Part shown: positions 45,575-48,728 of the stretch, in pieces
Position numbering within the stretch: position 1 is the stretch's first letter
How the letters are laid out: each line of letters opens with the position of its first letter
Assembly: GCF_000341265.1 (NCBI RefSeq)
Contig: NZ_ANAE01000176.1
Location: forward strand, 1-48,728
DNA: 48,728 nucleotides
Direction of reading: 5' to 3'
Source: Nocardiopsis prasina DSM 43845
GTDB lineage: Bacteria; Actinomycetota; Actinomycetes; Streptosporangiales; Streptosporangiaceae
Made by a program: the position numbers and the translations under genes
Notes under the pieces: model-generated
Told to the model about the DNA's origin: nothing
Database searches by the model: none
What the model saw: only the letters and a program-made list of their open reading frames with translations

Positions 45575-45611
45575 GGGGGAGCGCTCCCCCTCCTCCCCCA
45601 CGAACGTTCGT
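45575..45611 (+). promoter_or_regulatory. Two perfect palindromes upstream of the first deacetylase
   Basis: GGGGGAGCGCTCCCCC (45575-45590) contains the 12-base core of the CelR box seen before bglC, with G/C instead of T/A flanks. ACGAACGTTCGT (45600-45611) follows at once. They lie 27-63 bases before the GTG start, a likely operator position. Confidence 0.5.
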
Positions 45612-45637
45612 CTGACGATGAACGTGGAGAACCCCAG

Positions 45638-47200
45638 GTGAAGCAGCAAGACCGGCAGACCATGGCTCCCGACCAGCCCCTCCTCACGGTCGCGATCGCG
45701 ATGGTCGTCCTTCTGGGGCTGGTGCTGTCGGCGTCCCGACCACCCGGCCTGTTGGAGGACAGTGCTCTGGCGGACAGCGACGGCGCTCAGTCGGCCGAGG
45801 ACGGGGATCGGCTCCCGGCCACAGGCGAATTCGACCAACTGACCACGGTCTCCCCCGACGCGGTTCCCGGAACGGAGGAGGTCACTCTCGCCTATGAGGG
45901 TGGGGCGGACGTCTCCGTCACCTACCCGTCCATCCCGAACGCCGGTCCGCTGTCCGACTTCCTGGACCGCACCCTGACCGCCCAGGTCCACGCGTTCGAG
46001 GCGGCCAACCCCGGGGCGCGCGCGTTCCTCGGTGAGTGGGGGCTGACCGCGGCCGAGGACGGGATCGTCGGTGTGCGGATGACCACCACCGAGACGGACT
46101 CCGAGGAGACCCGGGAGGGCCACAGCACCTACTGGTACGAGGTCGACACGGGCGCGGTGCACGGCTCCAGCCACCTCCTCGCCGGACAGGCGGAGCTGGC
46201 CGAGCTCAACGAGCGGGTCCGCGAGGCGGTGTCCGACACCGACGCCGCGCCCTCGGCCCTGTACCCGATCAGCGCGCTGTACGACTCGGTGGGCTTCAAC
46301 CCGGACGGCGACCTCGTGGTGGAGTTCGACGCCGGACAGGTCGCCCCCGTCAGCACGGGCCGCGTGCACGCGGTGCTGCCCCGGGACGAGGCCGAGTCGC
46401 TGCTCTCCGACCTCGGGCTCCGGGTGCGCGAGGCCGCGACCACGGGCGTGCGCGAGTTCACGGTCTCGGACGCACCCGAGGCCGAGAAGGACGGCTCGTC
46501 CTCCCAGGCCGCTCCGGGTGTGCTGTCCCCGCGTGACGACTCCGTCGACTGCTCCGACCCGGCCGCCAAGTGTGTCGCCCTCACCTACGACGACGGTCCC
46601 GGCGGGGGCACCCCCGAACTGTTGGACGCCCTGGCCGCGCACGACGCCAAGGCCACCTTCTTCGTCACCGGCCTCCCGGTCGTCGAGCACCCGTGGGTGG
46701 TGCGGCGCACCTACGCCGAGGGCCACGAGGTGGCCAACCACACGCTGGACCACCCCAACCTGACCGAGCTCTCGAAGGGCGCGGCCCGCAAGAACCTGGA
46801 GGCGACGCAGGCCCTGGTGTACCGGGAGACCGGGTACACGATGGACCTGATGCGGCCGCCCTACGGGGCCACCGACGGCCAGGTCGCCGAGGTCACGGCG
46901 GAGCTCGGGCTGGCGCAGATCCTGTGGAGCGCGGACACCAACGACTGGCGGGACCGCAAGGCCAGCGTGGTGCGCAAGCGTGCGCTGGGCGACGCGGAGC
47001 ACGGCGCGATCATCCTGATGCACGACATTCACCCCACGACGATCGACGCGTCGATCGACATCATCCGTGAGCTGGACGAACGCGGATACAGCATGGTCAC
47101 GGTGTCGCAGCTGCTCGGCACCGCGGAGCCGGGCCGCACCTACGTCGACGGCCTCCCCGAGGAGGAGTCCGAGGAGGGCGCCCCGGAAGGCTCGGAGTAG
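45638..47200 (+). CDS. Membrane-anchored polysaccharide deacetylase (NodB domain)
   Basis: 520 residues. An N-terminal hydrophobic anchor (about 15-32, LLTVAIAMVVLLGLVLSA) is followed by an RsiV/PdaC-like domain (about 80-260, HSTYWYEVDTGAVHGSS) and a NodB domain (about 305-500). The five NodB motifs are present: ALTYDDGPG, NHTLDHPN, MRPPYGATD, SADTNDW and ILMHDIHP. It probably removes acetyl groups from peptidoglycan or another surface polysaccharide, using a metal held by Asp and two His. The tail is acidic. GTG 45638 lies 9 bases after GGAGA; ATG 45662 is an alternative. A paralog follows. Confidence 0.9.
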   Translation: MKQQDRQTMAPDQPLLTVAIAMVVLLGLVLSASRPPGLLEDSALADSDGAQSAEDGDRLPATGEFDQLTTVSPDAVPGTEEVTLAYEGGADVSVTYPSIPNAGPLSDFLDRTLTAQVHAFEAANPGARAFLGEWGLTAAEDGIVGVRMTTTETDSEETREGHSTYWYEVDTGAVHGSSHLLAGQAELAELNERVREAVSDTDAAPSALYPISALYDSVGFNPDGDLVVEFDAGQVAPVSTGRVHAVLPRDEAESLLSDLGLRVREAATTGVREFTVSDAPEAEKDGSSSQAAPGVLSPRDDSVDCSDPAAKCVALTYDDGPGGGTPELLDALAAHDAKATFFVTGLPVVEHPWVVRRTYAEGHEVANHTLDHPNLTELSKGAARKNLEATQALVYRETGYTMDLMRPPYGATDGQVAEVTAELGLAQILWSADTNDWRDRKASVVRKRALGDAEHGAIILMHDIHPTTIDASIDIIRELDERGYSMVTVSQLLGTAEPGRTYVDGLPEEESEEGAPEGSE

Positions 47201-47223
47201 CCCGACCCGCCCGACCAGCGTCC

Positions 47224-47269
47224 CGGCCCCCGGGCCGGTGTCCACATGTGGACACCGGCCCGGGGGCCG
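47224..47269. terminator. 46-base perfect palindrome between the deacetylases
   Basis: Two 23-base arms meet at CACATGTG with no mismatch and no spacer. The position 24 bases after the first deacetylase stop suggests a terminator, though a loop-free palindrome could also extrude as a cruciform. Confidence 0.8.
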
Positions 47270-47338
47270 TGGTGTTCTCCCCTATGTTGCTCCCAGCGAC
47301 CGTGAGAGCACCCCCTAGAGGGACGAGGGAGTCGGGTT

Positions 47339-48728
47339 TTGGCTTCGAGGAGAGTTGGACCGGGCCGGACCGTTCCCCCGCCCCGACCGGGCCGGGGACA
47401 CCCGTTCTGGCCGGGGACCGCGCTAGTGTTGCTGGCCCTCCCGCTGGCCGCCTGTGAGAACGGTGCGGTGAGCGTGGGCGCGGGCGATCCCCTGCGGCTC
47501 ACCGTGCTGGCCGACGAGGTCGGGGACGGTCTCGGTGAGTGGCGCGGCGACGCCGGGGACTTCACCGGCCACCCCCACGAGCCGGAGGGGGTGAAGGTCA
47601 GCGTCGCCTACCCGGAGTTCGAGGGCGCCGAGGCCTTCGCGGAGGATCTCGCCGCACGGGTGGACCAGGAGGTCCGGGACTTTCGCGCCGGAACCCGCGA
47701 TCCGGTGAGCCTGGACATCGGCTGGGAGCTGGTCGCCGCCGGGGACGGCGTCCTCGGGGTCCGGCTCGTCCGCACCGAGGAGGACATGCACGGGCTGCGG
47801 CAGGGCTACTCGACGTACTGGTACGACGCCCGCGACCGCACGGTCTCCTACTCCACCCAGCTCCTGCGCGGGCAGGAGGAGCTGGGCGAGCTCAACGCCA
47901 TCGCGCGCGAGGACCTGGCCGACGACGAGGACGTGGACCCCGACGCGCTGCACCCGGTGCTGCGGACCTACGACTCGATCGGGTTCAACGCGTCGGGGGA
48001 CCTCGTGGTGGAGTTCGACGACGGGCACCTGTCACCGATCGTGGACGGACACGTTCCCGACAGCTCCCCCGGGCGTAGAACCGTGGTGGTCGGGCACGAG
48101 GTGTCCGAGCCCCTGCTGTCGGGCCTGGGCGAGCGCGCCAGGGAAGCCTCCCTGGTGGCGGAGCCCGACCTCGACCTGCCCCCGCCCGCAGCCGGAGACG
48201 ACGCTGACGGACCGCCGCCCGGGGTGGTCACCGCCGGCGACCCCGAGGTGGACTGCCGCGACGACGGGACCAGGTGCGTGGCCCTGACCTTCGACGACGG
48301 CCCGGTGGAGGCCACTCCGCACCTGCTGGACATCCTCGCCGAGGAGGAGGTGACCGCTTCCTTCTTTCTCAACGGCGGCCCGACCCTGACCCGGCCGAGC
48401 GTGCTACGACGCGCCTACGCGGAGGGGCACGAGATCGCCAGCCACGGCGACGAACACGAGCACATGAACAAGATGGACGCCGAGCACCTGGCCGCGCAGA
48501 CGGCGGCTGTGAGCGCGATGGTCCGGCGGCAGACCGGGTTCACGGTGGAGCGGTTCCGGCCGCCCTTCGGCGCCACCAACGACGACGTGCACGCGGAGAT
48601 CGCCGCCCAGGACATGGCGGAGGTCGCGTGGACGGTGGACAGCCGGGACTGGGAGGGTCACGCTCCGGACGAGATCGTGGAGAACGTGGTGGCCGGGATC
48701 GAGCCGGGCGCGGTGGTGCTGCTGCACG
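47339..48728 (+). CDS. Lipoprotein polysaccharide deacetylase (NodB domain), 3'-truncated
   Basis: 463 residues are visible before the window ends. TTG 47339 is inferred as the start: GGGAG lies 8 bases upstream, the frame is closed by TGA at 47303, and the product then has a basic N-terminus, a hydrophobic core and the lipobox LPLAAC (Cys39). An RsiV/PdaC-like domain (YSTYWYDARDRTVSYSTQLL) precedes a NodB domain with ALTFDDGPVE, SHGDEHEHM, FRPPFGATN, TVDSRDW and the beginning of VVLLH. Same architecture as the upstream paralog, but lipid-anchored. Probably a surface-glycan deacetylase. Confidence 0.86.
   Translation, partial: MASRRVGPGRTVPPPRPGRGHPFWPGTALVLLALPLAACENGAVSVGAGDPLRLTVLADEVGDGLGEWRGDAGDFTGHPHEPEGVKVSVAYPEFEGAEAFAEDLAARVDQEVRDFRAGTRDPVSLDIGWELVAAGDGVLGVRLVRTEEDMHGLRQGYSTYWYDARDRTVSYSTQLLRGQEELGELNAIAREDLADDEDVDPDALHPVLRTYDSIGFNASGDLVVEFDDGHLSPIVDGHVPDSSPGRRTVVVGHEVSEPLLSGLGERAREASLVAEPDLDLPPPAAGDDADGPPPGVVTAGDPEVDCRDDGTRCVALTFDDGPVEATPHLLDILAEEEVTASFFLNGGPTLTRPSVLRRAYAEGHEIASHGDEHEHMNKMDAEHLAAQTAAVSAMVRRQTGFTVERFRPPFGATNDDVHAEIAAQDMAEVAWTVDSRDWEGHAPDEIVENVVAGIEPGAVVLLH

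Overview
The window is very GC-rich chromosomal DNA with strong third-position G/C in all real genes, many GTG/TTG starts and classic actinobacterial gene content (mannosyltransferase PimA, phosphatidylinositol-phosphate synthase, an F420/PPOX-type oxidoreductase, a cvn conservon, a bifunctional Rel, a CelR-type operator). This points to a filamentous actinomycete; Nocardiopsis or a close relative in Streptosporangiales is my best guess, by inference only. No rRNA, tRNA, CRISPR array, insertion sequence or phage gene was recognised.

Layout. 1-1380: the end of a glutaryl-CoA dehydrogenase-type gene and a DDN-family protein. 1451-9040 (minus): a tandem GNAT protein, then the conserved actinobacterial block ruvC-ruvA-ruvB-yajC-apt-rel. 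The secD and secF genes normally found between yajC and apt are missing, and a hairpin sits in their place. 9258-13678 (plus): an unusual four-gene cassette of NrtR-like degenerate Nudix/wHTH regulator, J-domain plus kinase-like protein, vWA protein and divergent adenylosuccinate-synthetase-like enzyme. This is the best candidate for an undescribed system. 13726-17166: an F420/PPOX-type protein, then a LysR regulator divergent from a haloacetate-dehalogenase-type hydrolase and a tartrate/D-malate dehydrogenase-type enzyme. 17276-23947 (minus): the other half of the conserved block, HIT(AP4A phosphorylase-like)-pgsA-acyltransferase-pimA-membrane protein-pdxS-pdxT-yebC. About 8 kb therefore splits ruvC from yebC, which lie close together in Streptomyces and Mycobacterium.

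24088-31039 (minus): a DUF885 metallo-protein and a cvnA-B-C-D conservon (sensor kinase, roadblock, DUF742, small GTPase-like). 31500-33756: a secreted coiled-coil VanY-type peptidase, a degenerate fumarylacetoacetase-fold protein and a small zinc-ribbon protein. 33869-36448 (minus): GH1 beta-glucosidase and LacI/CelR-type repressor with a perfect CelR-type operator. 36624-39250 (minus): the methionine importer metN-metI-metQ. 39875-42718 (plus): a secreted coiled-coil cell-wall hydrolase-like protein and a proline/glycine-rich membrane protein. 42799-45075 (minus): cobalamin-independent methionine synthase metE behind a clear cobalamin riboswitch. 45638-48728 (plus): two tandem NodB-type polysaccharide deacetylases, the second a lipoprotein cut by the window end.

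How they work together: the conserved block covers DNA repair, stringent response, purine salvage, PLP synthesis and PIM synthesis. MetNIQ and MetE together cover methionine supply. Several surface enzymes (VanY-like, VldE-like, two deacetylases) cluster in the last third and suggest cell-envelope remodelling.
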